A stretch of DNA of 64,000 bases from Ophiostoma sp. CBS 140.51 (GCA_029298735.1 JANSLP010000026.1:1-64000); one strand, 5' to 3'; positions 45,084-56,722 are shown, counted from the first letter of the stretch. The notes: a model not told the origin generated them from the sequence alone. Numbers and translations: made by a program.

Positions 45084-47180
45084 CTAACTTGGCACCTGCA
45101 GGAAGCGGTCGTAGTACTTGTCGAGCCAGCGCGCCGCTTCCACACCCGACTCGTCAATGCTCGAGTCCCAGCGGCCAATGGACCCAACATAGCCGTCGGG
45201 GCGCACGTTAACAATCGACACTTCACCGGGGCCCAGGCTGCCGAGCCACTTGTTGGTGCAGAGCGAGCCGCGGGTATCGAGCTCGGGCACGTCGTCGAGA
45301 TAGAAAGTCCAGCGGCTGTCCTGCAGCAGTGGCGGCAAGTCGGCAATCTCGATTTCACTCTTTGGCATGGTGGCTGAACTGTTAGCAAGTATTCGACATA
45401 AACGGTGACGGAGAGAGGACCTACTGATGAGAGCAAAGGTGAAGAGATGGCTGATGGCGGTGTAGCGCTCTGGACGCAAGTAAATGTCCTCGGGCGCGGA
45501 AAGGCGCGGCTGTAGGCCATACGAAATCTTGGCGGCCGCGGACAACCGGTTCACCAATGAGTCGGCCGACGCAATGGCCTCGCAGAACGTGTCCAGGAAC
45601 ACGCGCGACTGGTGCACGTCCCACATCAGGAGATAAATGCGGAACTGGCCGAGCATGGGGATGTCGAGCTGGATATCGACGGGGTTCGAGTCCAGGTACC
45701 GCGTGACCTTGGCCGGCGGCAGCAGGCAGCCCGGCTTGGCATCGCCCATCATCCACGACGCCGCATGCTCGAGGTCGACCATGTTGAGCGCGTTCTCAGC
45801 GTACTCGGCGCCAATGCCCGAGATGAAGCGGACATTTGTCTTGAAGTTCTCTGCCAGTGCAACGGCATCACCACCGGCAATCTGGTTGGCGTGCTCGTAG
45901 TCAAAGTTGACCAAGTCCAGGGCAATCTTGCGGCGCTCCTGCTCGTATGTCTCCAACAAGACCGGCTTGGCCAGGCCGCGCACGGCAAAGTTGAGCTTCC
46001 ATGCCAGGTTCCAGCCGTCGTGCATGGACGTGTTCATGCCCTGCGCCGACTTGGGCGAGTGCGTGTGGCTAGCGTCACCGGCCAGGAAGGCACGGTAGTG
46101 GTTGTCACAGAACCGGCTGGCGACGCGCTGGCCAATCTGGTAGCGGCCGAACCACTCAATGTACTTCCAGCGCACGGTAAAGGGTGCCATGATCTCGCGT
46201 GCACGCTGCATAACAAACTCCTGGCCGAGCTGCCGGTCGCCCTTGCTGCCGGCGCCACCAAGCCCGCTAGCACCCCCCGCCGCCGCGCTGCTACCGCCGG
46301 CCTTGAGCTCAATGTACAACCGCGTCATGTTGCGCTCGCGCGGAATAATGAGAATGGAGCCCAGGTCTTGCTGGTACACGAGCGTCTTGGACCAAATGTC
46401 TGGGAAGTCCGTGTCGAGCTCGCCGTCCAGCACACCCCACACGGCTGGCTGGGACATGCCCACAGGCTTGGCTTCGGGGATGCTCTTGCGCACCTTGGAG
46501 TGTGCACCGTCGCAGCCCACCAGGTATTGTGTCAAGAGTGTGCGCCGGTCTTGGTTGACATTGGCGCGGCAGTTGATTTGCAAGGGGCCCGTCCCTGTCT
46601 TGGAGTCGCACACGCTGTACGACTCAAAGGCCGTGTTGCGCTGCACATCGAGGCCGCGCTTCTTCATGTCCTCCAAAAACAGATTCTCGACCATGCCCTG
46701 GTGCACCAACAGAATGTAGGGATCCAGGACGTCAATGACGGGCGGGTAGTGAACCTCCCGTCCCAAACGGTGTAGCTGCTCGTCGGGTGTGCCGCGCCAA
46801 AAGGAAATGTCGTAGACGCGCACGCCGCGCTGTAGCAGCGGATCAGCCAGGCGCATTTGCCGGAACGTCTCAATGGTCTTGGGCTGCAGGCCGTCGGCAC
46901 GGCCTACGGGTGTGGGGTCGGCACGGTCATCAATGACCTGCACCTTGATACCAAAACGGGCCAGATTGGCCGCCGTCATCATACCGGCCGGGCCGGCACC
47001 GACCACGCAGACTTGGCACACCATTGGTGCTTCAGGCATGCTGCGCAGCATTGTCAACGGGTCTACACAGCTCTCGGCCGTCATGGACGCCGCCACGCTT
47101 GTTGCACCTCCGTCCATGGCAATGTCGCCGCCGCTACGGTCTTCTGTACCGTTTTCTGTTTCCAGGACCGCTGGTGCCAT
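45084..47180 (-). CDS. FAD-dependent phenol 2-monooxygenase-like hydroxylase
   Basis: Flavoprotein aromatic hydroxylase of the phenol 2-monooxygenase type, using FAD and NADPH to ortho-hydroxylate phenolics. Two exons (45425-47180, 45084-45373) give 681 residues, the usual size. The dinucleotide-binding GAGPAG is at 61-66, the DG motif is in LVGCDGAHSKVRKSI, and the second FAD motif is GDASHTHSPKSAQGMN. The C-terminal thioredoxin-like domain with RWTFYLDDVP and GSIGRWD is present. A Gly/Ala/Ser-rich insert (about 298-312) is unusual. The 51-nt intron (45374-45424) is a multiple of three and lacks stops, so an unspliced mRNA would add 17 residues. Splicing restores the family sequence ALITTMPKSE. 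Substrate is not predictable. Confidence 0.9.
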   Translation of the reverse strand: MAPAVLETENGTEDRSGGDIAMDGGATSVAASMTAESCVDPLTMLRSMPEAPMVCQVCVVGAGPAGMMTAANLARFGIKVQVIDDRADPTPVGRADGLQPKTIETFRQMRLADPLLQRGVRVYDISFWRGTPDEQLHRLGREVHYPPVIDVLDPYILLVHQGMVENLFLEDMKKRGLDVQRNTAFESYSVCDSKTGTGPLQINCRANVNQDRRTLLTQYLVGCDGAHSKVRKSIPEAKPVGMSQPAVWGVLDGELDTDFPDIWSKTLVYQQDLGSILIIPRERNMTRLYIELKAGGSSAAAGGASGLGGAGSKGDRQLGQEFVMQRAREIMAPFTVRWKYIEWFGRYQIGQRVASRFCDNHYRAFLAGDASHTHSPKSAQGMNTSMHDGWNLAWKLNFAVRGLAKPVLLETYEQERRKIALDLVNFDYEHANQIAGGDAVALAENFKTNVRFISGIGAEYAENALNMVDLEHAASWMMGDAKPGCLLPPAKVTRYLDSNPVDIQLDIPMLGQFRIYLLMWDVHQSRVFLDTFCEAIASADSLVNRLSAAAKISYGLQPRLSAPEDIYLRPERYTAISHLFTFALISRSSLRHRLCRILANSSATMPKSEIEIADLPPLLQDSRWTFYLDDVPELDTRGSLCTNKWLGSLGPGEVSIVNVRPDGYVGSIGRWDSSIDESGVEAARWLDKYYDRFLQVPS
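45374..45424 (-). other. 51-nt stop-free intron, multiple of three
   Basis: Donor GTAGGT, branch-like GCTAAC and acceptor TTCAG. The length of 51 nt keeps the frame, and it has no in-frame stop, so gene finders and retained transcripts would read through it. Two nearer acceptor choices give a broken frame or an intron of only 42 nt. Confidence 0.75.
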
Positions 47181-50100
47181 GGCTGGCCGCGAAGCTCGAC
47201 TGGCCGCCAGCTTTTAATTATGTGAGGGTGGGAGGAGAGAGGAAGGGGGTTTTGTCGTGTCGAAACGTCGGCTGGAGGTCGGTCGTCGGTCGTTCTAACG
47301 GTGAAAGCTGAAGATTGCACGATATTTGCTGAAATTCTACACCAGCAGTCAAACAAGGGACGTCGAATCGGTTCCTTTATCGATCGGTTCGAGATCGGTG
47401 GTCGTGTGTAAGAGACAATGAGAAAAGCGGCACTAGTTGAGGCACAAGAGCTCCCAAGGCTGAATAGCTTGCAAAATCGAGCAATGACGTTGAAGAAAGC
47501 TGAAAGAGAGCTGTCGGAAGAATTGTAAGACAAGCGCAGGGGTCGAGACCGTTGGAGTTTTGCGCAAAAGCTTTGTCGTGAGACCGTGTTTTATCTTCTG
47601 GTGCGTTGCGTGCAAATGTTGATTGGTGACGGCGAGAAGATGTTGGGTTGGGGAATATATCGGGTGGAAGGTGCGATGGAGTAAAATAAATTAAAGAGGA
47701 AAGCGGAGGTAGAAACTGTCCACGAAGGAAGAAGCAAAGGAGTCGAGTTAAGAGGAAGGTGGCCGAAACAAGGGGAAAGGGCAAAAAGTGGAAGGCGGTA
47801 GGATGTGAGAAGTGGGAAGGTGCGATGGGCCTTTTTGCGACTGTGCGCACGATGGTGAGAACGAAACGAAAAAAGAGGGGAACGGGAAACAAAAGGAAGG
47901 AAAGAAAGCTGGGACAAGCTTTGCAAAGTAAGAAGATTGAAAAATCCCAGGATGCTTCGGACGTGAGACGGCCTTTCCTTGTCTCTTATTTCGTGACGAG
48001 GTTCTTTAATAGACCGTTTTTGGTGTGGAGAGGAAGAGAAGCCCAGCCTCGAGGGTGCATGGGCTCATACACATGCGACGCACGTCCAATGGCGGTCTCG
48101 TCTCGTCCTGTTCGTCTGTAGTCGTCGTGTGTTTCCGTCCTATCTGGTCGTTTTGGTAATTGTGGGAATTGATAGAAATAGGATGTGTTATTTGTAATGC
48201 GGATTTGCAGGTGCAGTTGCAGTCGCAGTTGCCGTTTGTGGGTGTCAGTCGGCGGTTGTTCGTGAGGTTCGTTATGTCTTATCGACTCTTGCTGTTTATG
48301 GACAGACGCTGTGGAGTGCAGCAGGGGGTGTATGTAGGAAGGTGCGGTCGTCGCGCGGGCAAGTAAGTGGTGTGCAAGTGACGGAATGGGGGTGGAGGAG
48401 GGGAGCTCTTGCCGTTCTGTTCGACAAAGTACAAGAGAGAACGGAACAGAGGGATGGGAAAGATGGGAAAGAGGTGGAATAGAACACAAAAGACAAAAAC
48501 GAAAGAGCAGACGAGATGTGAAAAAAGGACGGTGTCCGGGAGGAACGGGGCGACGAGGTGGACAAAAAGACAAAAGTCCCAAGAAAAAGAAGCAACAACA
48601 GGCGACCAGGGGTGTCAGAGCGAGAGCGGCGTCGTCAGACACAGGGCTGGATGGCACGAGGGTTCGATGGGAGGAGTGCGGTCACCACAAGAGGGGCAAG
48701 AAGCGCGAAGCGAGAAAGGCCAAAAGAGCGAGCAAATAGCAGCTGTCGGCAAGAAAATTGGTAGAAAATCGATTAAATCTAGATGGTGGTTTTGCAAGTA
48801 CAGGATACTCTTTCCATGAGATGTTTGGCAGTCGAAAAGTGCAGGAGCTGGCAGGAACATACGGTGAAAAGAAAGGTCCAGAGAACAAGAACTGAACAAA
48901 AAATGAAGAAAAGCCTGGGGACTGTCAATGACCACGTTTTTACTACTTTTACTATTTTGTCTTTTACTTCTACAGTTTTGACTGCTTTTTACTGCTTTTT
49001 CTCCTCTTCCCAGGGGCTTGTTGGCGACCTGCGGGAATGGCGTACGAGGCGGAGGTTTATCATGTCGCCGTGTTCATTCGATTTTTACGAAGATCGACTG
49101 ATGTGGTCTGATTTCCATCGAGCTCTGGGCCGCGCTGCGACCATGCCGGCGTGTCATTGGTGGTGGAAGGATGTACCACACAGCGCCAATTCGGCTATGT
49201 ATGGTACTTCTGCCAAAGAAAGTGGAGGTCCCTGCAGGACGCTAGAATGTTCCTGCCCCCCCAAAAACAGTCCAAAAATCACGACCAAAAATACCCCAAG
49301 TTTTCGGACAAGGGCAGACAAGGGCAGGAGCAACCCAAAACCACGTTGTGAGTGCACTTTGTAGGGGAGGAATGAGTGAAAAAAAGGCCTGGCCTGGCCC
49401 TCTAGGCCTGGCCGAATAAAAAGCTCGATCCGCTCGCGCCTTCCATAGCGGGGTCGAGCCGACGAGACATCAGACCATTTATTCCTTCCCGCCCTGCTTG
49501 CCCCCGTCTTTTTTTCTCGCGCCACCGCTTCTCTTGTTCGCTCTTTCTTCGAGAGTCACGGAGTATGCTTCTTCCATTTTGGCACCTTCCTGCACTTCTT
49601 CCTCCTGCTGCAGCTCTTGGCCCATTCTCACCTTTGTGCTGCGTTCCTTCCTTCTTTGGACGAGGCAAACGAGGGTGGGATTGTGACGGGCGGCTGCCTT
49701 TAGATGGCCTTCAATTGAACAAATGTCCACGGAGCACGGATATGCTGTCTCTTGCCCTTTTTGTGTGTACAATAGATTGCCCCAACTGGCCCATAAAGAC
49801 ATCGTAAATATCATAGGCTATCGGCCAACAACCATCGAGAAAGAATAGAGCCAGCTGCCTGTCAACTGCCATGCTAAACAGTCAACGGCCAGTAGCCATC
49901 TCCAGAAATCGAGATTGCAGCCGAATTATGCTGAGGCCATCCCACAAGTCCAATCCGAAGCCAAGCCTGATTCTCTGCCATGCATACAAGTACAAAAACA
50001 AAAAAATACGCGATGCCAAATCGACACAGCTCTTTTCTAGCGCCACATAAAAAGACAGAAGCATACAGGCGTGGGTAAAGAGTCAAGACACGCCCGAAGC

Positions 50101-51057
50101 GAATAGACACCGTTGGAAGAGACTCCGTGCTCGGCAAAAGTCAAGAGTCACGATGGGCAATGCGAGTGCACAAGAGTACGATGAGGAACGAACTGATGCC
50201 GATACAGACGGTAGGTATAGAACGAAGTCAAAGAAAAAGAAAACAAGTGCAAAAATGGCAACGGCCGACCGTTGTGCCTTGTGCTAACCGTTTGTCCAAC
50301 CATGTGTCTTGTCTTGTGATGGAGGCTCAACGGCGTACGGAGTCCTCCTTGGATGGCGGTGAATAGCAATATACGACATGAGTGGATTTATTCAACCACA
50401 TTACTACGATTGACAACCTCGGACGCTTCCCCTGAAGATGAAACACATCGTGCATTCACTTGCTGCATTTACATTCTCTTTGGCTTTCGGGTGGAAGCGG
50501 CTGGCGTCACATTTTTGCCATGCTATTTCTGCACGTTAAAACTCACTGCAAGTCAAGAAACACTGAGTCGCCTGTTTCGTGCCGTTACATCGCGCGTCGG
50601 TTGACTCTGCTGAAGAAAAAACAGGTTGATGAAGACAAAACAGTGATGTCAGAGTAGGCTGTGATCCCATTGATGACAGAGGATAAACTTTGAATAATGC
50701 ATTCTTTATTTCGAAAAGTGAAATAGGATCAAATTTGATTAAATCTCAATGTACAGTTCGGTATGGTTGATTATTTACAAATAAAATAAAGGATTATTCA
50801 CAGTATATGAGAAAAGGTGTGCGAAAAGATAATTGTATTGTGAAAATAACAAGAGAATAAAATAAAATATAATAAAGTAAAATTCAAGCAAAATCAATAA
50901 ACAAGATGAAAATGAAAATGAAAGTAAAATCAAATTGAACAAAATAAAAGTCCCTAAAGTGAAAGTATTTACAAAAGAAAACAAGAGGCCGTTAGATTAA
51001 AAAGGGTATCATAAATGAAATCAGAATTTAAACTTCCACGTCTGCGTCCCCCTCTGC
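47181..51057. other. 3.9-kb gene-free region upstream of the monooxygenase
   Basis: Purine-rich on the plus strand to about 48,900 (C/T-rich leader in the sense of the monooxygenase), then mixed, with TTTTACT-type repeats at 48947-49005 and a very AT-rich stretch at 50,690-51,020 next to the GPI-protein 3' end. Frames here are short and unmatched. No gene supported. Confidence 0.4.
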
Positions 51058-51915
51058 CTACAAACTCATCATGGCCATACCGATGAGCACGAAGAGAGCG
51101 GCCGTCGACGACGGCAGGTTGGTCCGCACACCAGCACTGCCCAGCCCGTCGGACGGGTTCGCCGTCGGCTTGGAGGGCCCCAGACCATCGCCCGTCGGGT
51201 CCGTCCCGCTGCCCTCGACCTGGACCTGAGTGGCATCGCCGGGGGCAAAGAGCACGCCCACCGAGTCGGCGCCGTCGATATCGACCTCTTCGGGTGTCAA
51301 CAGCGGGTTCTCGAGGGAGGCACACGACGGCCGCACACCATTGTTAAATGACGATGACGCATTGGCGGAGATCTCGTTGGTCACGGAGATGGGTAAATCA
51401 AAGATGGTGTAGTGTTCGACGCCGTTCAGCCGGAAATTCTGGCGAATGGAAATGTTGTAGACACCGCGGGCGCTGTCCAAAGCAATGGGCTGGCCGTTGC
51501 CCACGAGACAGTCGGGCCAGACCCAGTTGACGTGCTTGACGGTGCTGGTGATCTCCTGAAGCATAATGGGTCCGAGGGACGCGCCGTTGCCCGTTTCGGT
51601 GCCGTTGCTGATGGTGAAATTGTGTTTTGTGTCGTAGCTGTACAAGAACATGGTAATATTGTGGATGATGCTGGGGCTTTTGGAGGCCAGGTTGACGGGC
51701 AGTGGGAGTTTGCCGTCGGCGGTGACGTCGATGGCGACTTGCAAGAAATCACCGCCCAGAGGTGTTCCCGGCTGGGGCGCGTCGACAATGACGAAACCCG
51801 GTGTGAAGATTTGGCCGTTGGAGATGGTAAAGTTGACGGCGTTGGCGGTGGTGAGGAGGAGGGCCGAGGCGAGACCGGCGGCCAGCCGGCCCAGGCCGGA
51901 TAGTCGATGTGGCAT
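51058..51915 (-). CDS. secreted, likely GPI-anchored protein of unknown function
   Basis: A 285-residue single-exon protein. A signal peptide covers about 1-26 (LASALLLTTANA). The body is beta-rich with several NxS/T glycosylation sites (NFTISNG twice, NITMF, NGTE, NISIR, NASSS) and few cysteines (WPDCL and PSCAS). Residues about 215-265 are acidic then Gly/Pro/Ser-rich, followed by small residues and a hydrophobic C-terminus (TAALFVLIGMAMMSL), the pattern of a GPI attachment signal. It is likely at the cell wall or plasma membrane. I do not recognise a domain with known activity. The first half resembles short secreted proteins common in filamentous fungi. The start is the only ATG giving the signal peptide. 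Confidence 0.8.
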   Translation of the reverse strand: MPHRLSGLGRLAAGLASALLLTTANAVNFTISNGQIFTPGFVIVDAPQPGTPLGGDFLQVAIDVTADGKLPLPVNLASKSPSIIHNITMFLYSYDTKHNFTISNGTETGNGASLGPIMLQEITSTVKHVNWVWPDCLVGNGQPIALDSARGVYNISIRQNFRLNGVEHYTIFDLPISVTNEISANASSSFNNGVRPSCASLENPLLTPEEVDIDGADSVGVLFAPGDATQVQVEGSGTDPTGDGLGPSKPTANPSDGLGSAGVRTNLPSSTAALFVLIGMAMMSL

Positions 51916-53365
51916 GTTGGGTGTGAAATGGTAATGAGGTAGAGTGTCGAGTGTTGTCGTTATGTCGATTCTCGATGTATCACAAAGCTGTTCGTAGGAG
52001 TGTAACGGAAGACAAAAAGAAGCAAGAGAGCACTTTATTCAGGTCGAGTCTATTTAAAACGGGGCATTCATCTTTAAAGAAGTCTACAGAGCAATTACGT
52101 TGAACGGATTCACGACGGACCGTGCGAGTGTATGTGCGGGTTCGCCACTTCCCTGTCCTGGTAACCAAAGAATAGGAGAGTTGCAGCAAGGGCCAAGAAG
52201 CAAAAGCATGACGACAGGGGTGATAGTACCCAAACAAGAGAAGAGACACAACAAAGATGGGCCGAAGGCAGCCAGTCGCGATGCTCACATCTTCTTTTTA
52301 AAACATGGGTGTAGATGGCCCACGGAAACTTTAATTCTGTGATCCGGCTCGCTTGGCTCACAGTGGGGATGAGCGGGCAGGTGAGATGCAGGTACTCAGC
52401 ACTGCTGTTCCTCAACGTACACTTGCCTGGAAAGTATCTCGAACGTTTCCAAGTTTTGTAGTTTTTATGCGAGCGAGCGCGGAAGACTTTAGTCCGGTGG
52501 TGTTTCTGTGTGTGTGATGCTACGACAATGGACCACAGACCAGGTTATGACGATTTCAATGCAGGGGAGCAAGGCCAGAGAGAGGGTGTTATGAGAGAGT
52601 AAACCAGGAGCATGGGACTCGCGTGGAATGGTACTCTCGATGTACTCAAAACTGGGCAACTTTGAGGAGAGCACGGTTGAGAAATGACATATTGGCTGTC
52701 TCCTCTCTTCTCCAACCGTCTCTAACCAACTCACTGTTCAATTCAAAAACAAGGTTTATTGAAGACAACATAAACACAAAGTCACGAATAGGACCAACCG
52801 GGCCGCGCACCGAATTTTCTCACTAATAAGCGAGTGACAAGCGAAGTTGGCTTGTTGACTTAAAATTACAGCCAAATGGGGCGGATGGAGAAAAACGTGG
52901 AGAGAACGTGGCATCGCTTCGAAAGTGAGATTCTCCATCTTGAACCTGCAATTTCGAGGCGAGGAAGTCAAAGAAGAACGATTCAAAACTATCTTCAATT
53001 TAATAATTTGGCAATCGCACAAACAGTTTCCCGGGAAAGAAGAGCTTCAAAGAATGCAAAGGAAACCAGGTATTTCACCTCCTTTTCTTCTTCTTTTCTT
53101 TTCTTTTCCTTCCATTCTCGGGTGATGCGCATTGTGACGCCAGGTGAAGCAGGTGTCGTTTCACAAATTCAGTGGGTAGAGAGGAGCAAACCCAGAACTC
53201 CACGACTGTTTCTGACCCCTGCACACACGCCCAAAACCACAAGCCTGGTCAATATTAGTGATTTTTTCCTTTCAACTTTACTTTGAATTTTCGGACAAAA
53301 TCGCTGTGCTATTATGCTGTGCTATGAAAATGTAAAATATAACAATAAATGCTCCGCAAATACGC
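51916..53365. other. 1.45-kb intergenic region
   Basis: Holds the promoter of the GPI-protein gene and the 3' flank of the pseudouridine enzyme gene. Several short frames overlap; none has a recognisable motif. Confidence 0.4.
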
Positions 53366-55853
53366 TCACTCTCCCTTGGCTGCCATCGTCAACGCTTTCG
53401 CCAGCGATGACATCCCACTGCCTACACTCTCCCGGCTCCGCAGCGTCAGGACGGCCGCCTGTTGAGCCACATCTACCAACTGCTCGGCCCGCCCGCCCTG
53501 CGCCAGACCGGCCACCAGGGCACCCAAAAAGGTGTCGCCGACGCCGTTGACCGAGACCACATCGTGGACAGGCACATCTTCGACGGATGAATACAAACGC
53601 ATGTAGATACCGCCGACCGTGGGCTCGGTGTCGTTGTGGTCCTCATCGGGGACGTAGGGTGGAGCGCGGACTAACAGGTACGGCTCGGCAGAGCGGTCGT
53701 GCAGCAGCGGGTCGTCACGGCTTAGGAGTTTGGTGAGGAGAGCGCCACGGCTGCCCAGCTTTGTCAAGAGGGTAGGGATGTACGGCAGCAACTGGACGGC
53801 TTGTTGTGGGACACCTTCGTCCGTCAGGGCAAACGACGTGAGACGGACAAACCGTTCACGCGCACCAGCGCCCAGCCCCAAGGCATCAATCACACGGAAC
53901 CAGCTGGCGTCGTCCAGGACAAAGCCGCGGCGTTGGGCGGCGGCGTGCATGGCGGCCAGCTCGTACTGGTTGGGTGTAGCGAGGTCGACAAGGGGAGTAG
54001 GGAAGACGAGATTTCCACGGTCCTTTTTGTCAACCTCAAAGAGACGACTGGACTTGGCAACCGATACGGGCTCAAAGGCGACTTGGGCGCTGTGCTCGCG
54101 TGCCGCCTTGATCCAGCCGTGCAGTCCCGCAGCACTCCAGTTGGCATCCGCCACGAGCCAGCTCGGCTGCGCGGCGGCGACAGCAGAGGACCAGTATTTG
54201 GCGAAAGAATGGTGCTCGCTGGCAAAGATGGCCATGTCGGCCATGGCGACCATGAGATTCTTGTCGGCGCCGTTGACGGCGACGTAGTGAGCAGTGCGGG
54301 CGGCGCTGTAGGTAGCAGCGTCCAGCTGGCGGACACCTGCTGTATCGAGGCCGTTAGCGGCCATGGCTGCGAGCACGGTGTGGCCGGCAATGTCTTCACC
54401 GACCAGACTGCAGAGACGCACACGCACACCTTGGGGACTGCCAATGGCGTGGGCAGCGAGAGCAACATTGTGGCCGACGCCGCCGACGGTGGGCACAATG
54501 GACGCCGGGTTGGATGTGTGCAGTTTTGGGGACGGGTCGGCAATCTCGCTGCCATGGCCGTCGCCGACGTAGTCACAGCTGAGGTCGAGTGCTACCGAGC
54601 CCGCAACAAGTACATCAGCGCGTCTGGAAGTCGTTTCCACAGGTGTTGTCGTCTTCGTCGTCTCTGGTGCACTCTCTTTCGCTGGCGATGTAGACGTAAC
54701 GGGATATGATGTGTAGGATGAACTATATCATGTAAGCTAAATACAGAAAGAAAATATCCATCAACTTGTAGACAGACGCGGCCTACCTCTCCTCTTTGCC
54801 CTCCACCAGCGCACTCAGGTGCACCGCCATCTTGGCTGCCCGTGCTACATTCGCCTGCACCAGCGCCAGGTTCGCGACCACTGTGCGCTGGTCCGTCAGC
54901 TCGCGGATCCGCCGCAGGATAAAGGGTGTGTTGCGGTTGCCCGTGTGCCCGCCCGCGGCGGCCTCGTTGACGGCGCGGTCAATCACGGCCTCCATCTCGA
55001 GGCGGGGCACTTCAGAGACGTGCGGGATGGGGTTGGCAAACAGCAGGCCCGTCTCGATGCCCAGCTGTTCTTGTGCCCAGACAATGGCGGCCGCCTCTTT
55101 TTCGTCGCTCACGACACTGGGGCTCGGGATACCGCTCTCGCGCGCCCAAAACGCCGGGAAATCCACTTCTTTCGAGGGGCGCCCGTCGGCGAACGTGCCC
55201 ACATACACACCCTGCGTCTCCAGGTACTCGAGCGTCGCGGCAATGTCCAGGAAACCCTTGCTGCCACTGCTCACAACAGCCACGCGCGTGCGGCCCAGCT
55301 CGCTCAAATCGGCCGAAATGTCCATGTGGTCGTGCCAGCCGCGGTGCACGCCGCCCAGACCGCCGGTGCCAAATACGCGAATGCCCGCTAGCCGGGCCAG
55401 CACCATGGTGCCCGAAATCGTGGTGCCGCCGTGCCGGCCGCGCTGATGACCGCGGGCTGACATGACGGCCAAATCGCGGCGGGACACTTTGGAGGCGCCT
55501 TCCTCAATCATCCTCGAGATCTCGTCAGGAGTTAGGCCTACGCTAGGGACACCATCCAGGACGCCAATGACGGCCGGCACGCCGCCGTGTTCGCGGACAA
55601 TCGCCTCTAAGCGAAGATCCATGCCCAGGGCGCCGTGTGTGTAGATGGTCGACTCGAGGGCAACGACGGGCTGGTTGGTCGCGAGGGCGGCCTCAATCTC
55701 TTCGGAGACGTGCAACAGGCTGCGGAGGTGTGACTTGGTAGTTGAAGACGACGACAGAAACCGAGAACGGCTGGCTGTCATTGCTGACATCGTCGTCGGC
55801 CACCTCCGATGGCACCGCAGACAGCTGCTCGTCTGCCTCCACACGGCGGCCAT
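53366..55853 (-). CDS. bifunctional pseudouridine-5'-phosphate glycosidase / pseudouridine kinase
   Basis: One protein with both steps of pseudouridine breakdown: a PfkB kinase phosphorylates pseudouridine, and PsuG cleaves the C-C glycosidic bond to uracil and ribose 5-phosphate. Exons 54787-55853 and 53366-54722 give 807 residues. Residues 1-45 are Arg/Ser-rich without acids, like a mitochondrial presequence. The PsuG half (about 48-355) has PVVALESTIYTHG with catalytic Glu67, SKVSRRD (Lys122), HGGTTISGTMVLARLAGI and SSGSKGFLDIAATLEYLET with the catalytic Lys199. The kinase half (about 380-807) has GGVGHNVALAAHAIG and the nucleotide-site NGVGDTF with the base Asp. The 64-nt intron sits in the Ser/Thr-rich linker. 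Without splicing the two halves look like separate genes. The fusion is known in fungi and other eukaryotes. Confidence 0.92.
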
Positions 55854-56722
55854 GATGTGTGTGTGTGTGTGTGTGTCTGGTGTGGTGAAGAAGAAGAGAG
55901 TAGGCGTGTGGTGTTTATCCAGAGTTGGTGGTGAGTTGTCGTTTTGTTGTGAAAATGTAGCTGTCGTGAGTTGTGTTATCAGTGTTGATGTGAAACCGAC
56001 TTGAGGTCGTTCGGTTTAAGATGTAAGACAGGGCCTGGCTGCGGACAGCTGCGGGCGGGGCAGTAGGGGCTCAACGTGCTAATGTGGAGTGCTGATAGCA
56101 ATCACCAAAAGTACACCACTGGCGGCAACATCCGATGTGGAAGGAGCAAGCGAAGGATCGGTTCTTTATCGTGAAGAGGAAAGAACTATCCAACTTCTTT
56201 CTCCAACAAGTAAGTAAAAGTAAAACATAAACAAGGAAAGAGCGACACATTCAGCAGTAACGTTCTTGCCAGTGTCACATGCACAAATCCAGAGGTTCTC
56301 GCCATTCTTGGCACCTCCAAGCCATGCTTGGTCTGCACATAGAAGATCTCAATAGAAATCGTCAGAGAGACTTATTCTAATATTTCCTTAAGTTAAAATA
56401 CTCGTTGTCTACGTATAATTGTGTTTACTTGTAAATCGTCGTGTCATTTGCAGTTCTTCCGTCTGAAGGTATCGACCGATACCTTGACGACCTAGTGTGG
56501 GGCATGTCATTTCAAGTGATTGGCTGTTGTTGTTGGCAGCACATTTGGCAGGTACGATTGTCTTATCGATAAGCGATTATCTTTTTTTTTTTTTTGCTGG
56601 TCAATTTCTGCCCTCTAAAAAAGTCTGTAGCGCATCGCCAACAACCACCGCATTAAACGCACTCGCGACTGTCAACCCCACGACACGAAATCCTCCCTCC
56701 CTCCACACATATACACACAACC
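55854..56722. promoter_or_regulatory. divergent promoter, pseudouridine enzyme and UTP18
   Basis: An 869-bp divergent spacer. It contains a (GT)n tract at 55856-55874, two bases before the minus-strand start codon, and a T14 run at 56582-56595 about 130 bp before the UTP18 ATG, a likely nucleosome-depleting poly(dA:dT) element for a ribosome-biogenesis gene. Confidence 0.45.
55856..55874. repeat. (GT)n microsatellite abutting a start codon
   Basis: About nine TG units, read as CA repeats in the sense of the pseudouridine enzyme gene, ending two bases before its ATG at 55853. It therefore lies in the 5' leader. Confidence 0.85.

Noticed and set aside
45612..46775. 387-residue plus-strand ORF across the monooxygenase
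   Set aside because: Antisense shadow; the minus strand carries FAD-binding motifs.
47986..48657. 223-residue minus-strand ORF upstream of the monooxygenase
   Set aside because: Low-complexity Ser/Pro/Leu/Phe translation of a C/T-rich leader; no domain and no coding signal.
50154..50288. 44-codon ORF beginning MGN (myristoylation-like)
   Set aside because: Too short, no homologue I recognise, and no promoter or conservation evidence.
53801..54709. 302-residue plus-strand ORF across the pseudouridine kinase
   Set aside because: Antisense shadow of the PfkB domain; no motif of its own.
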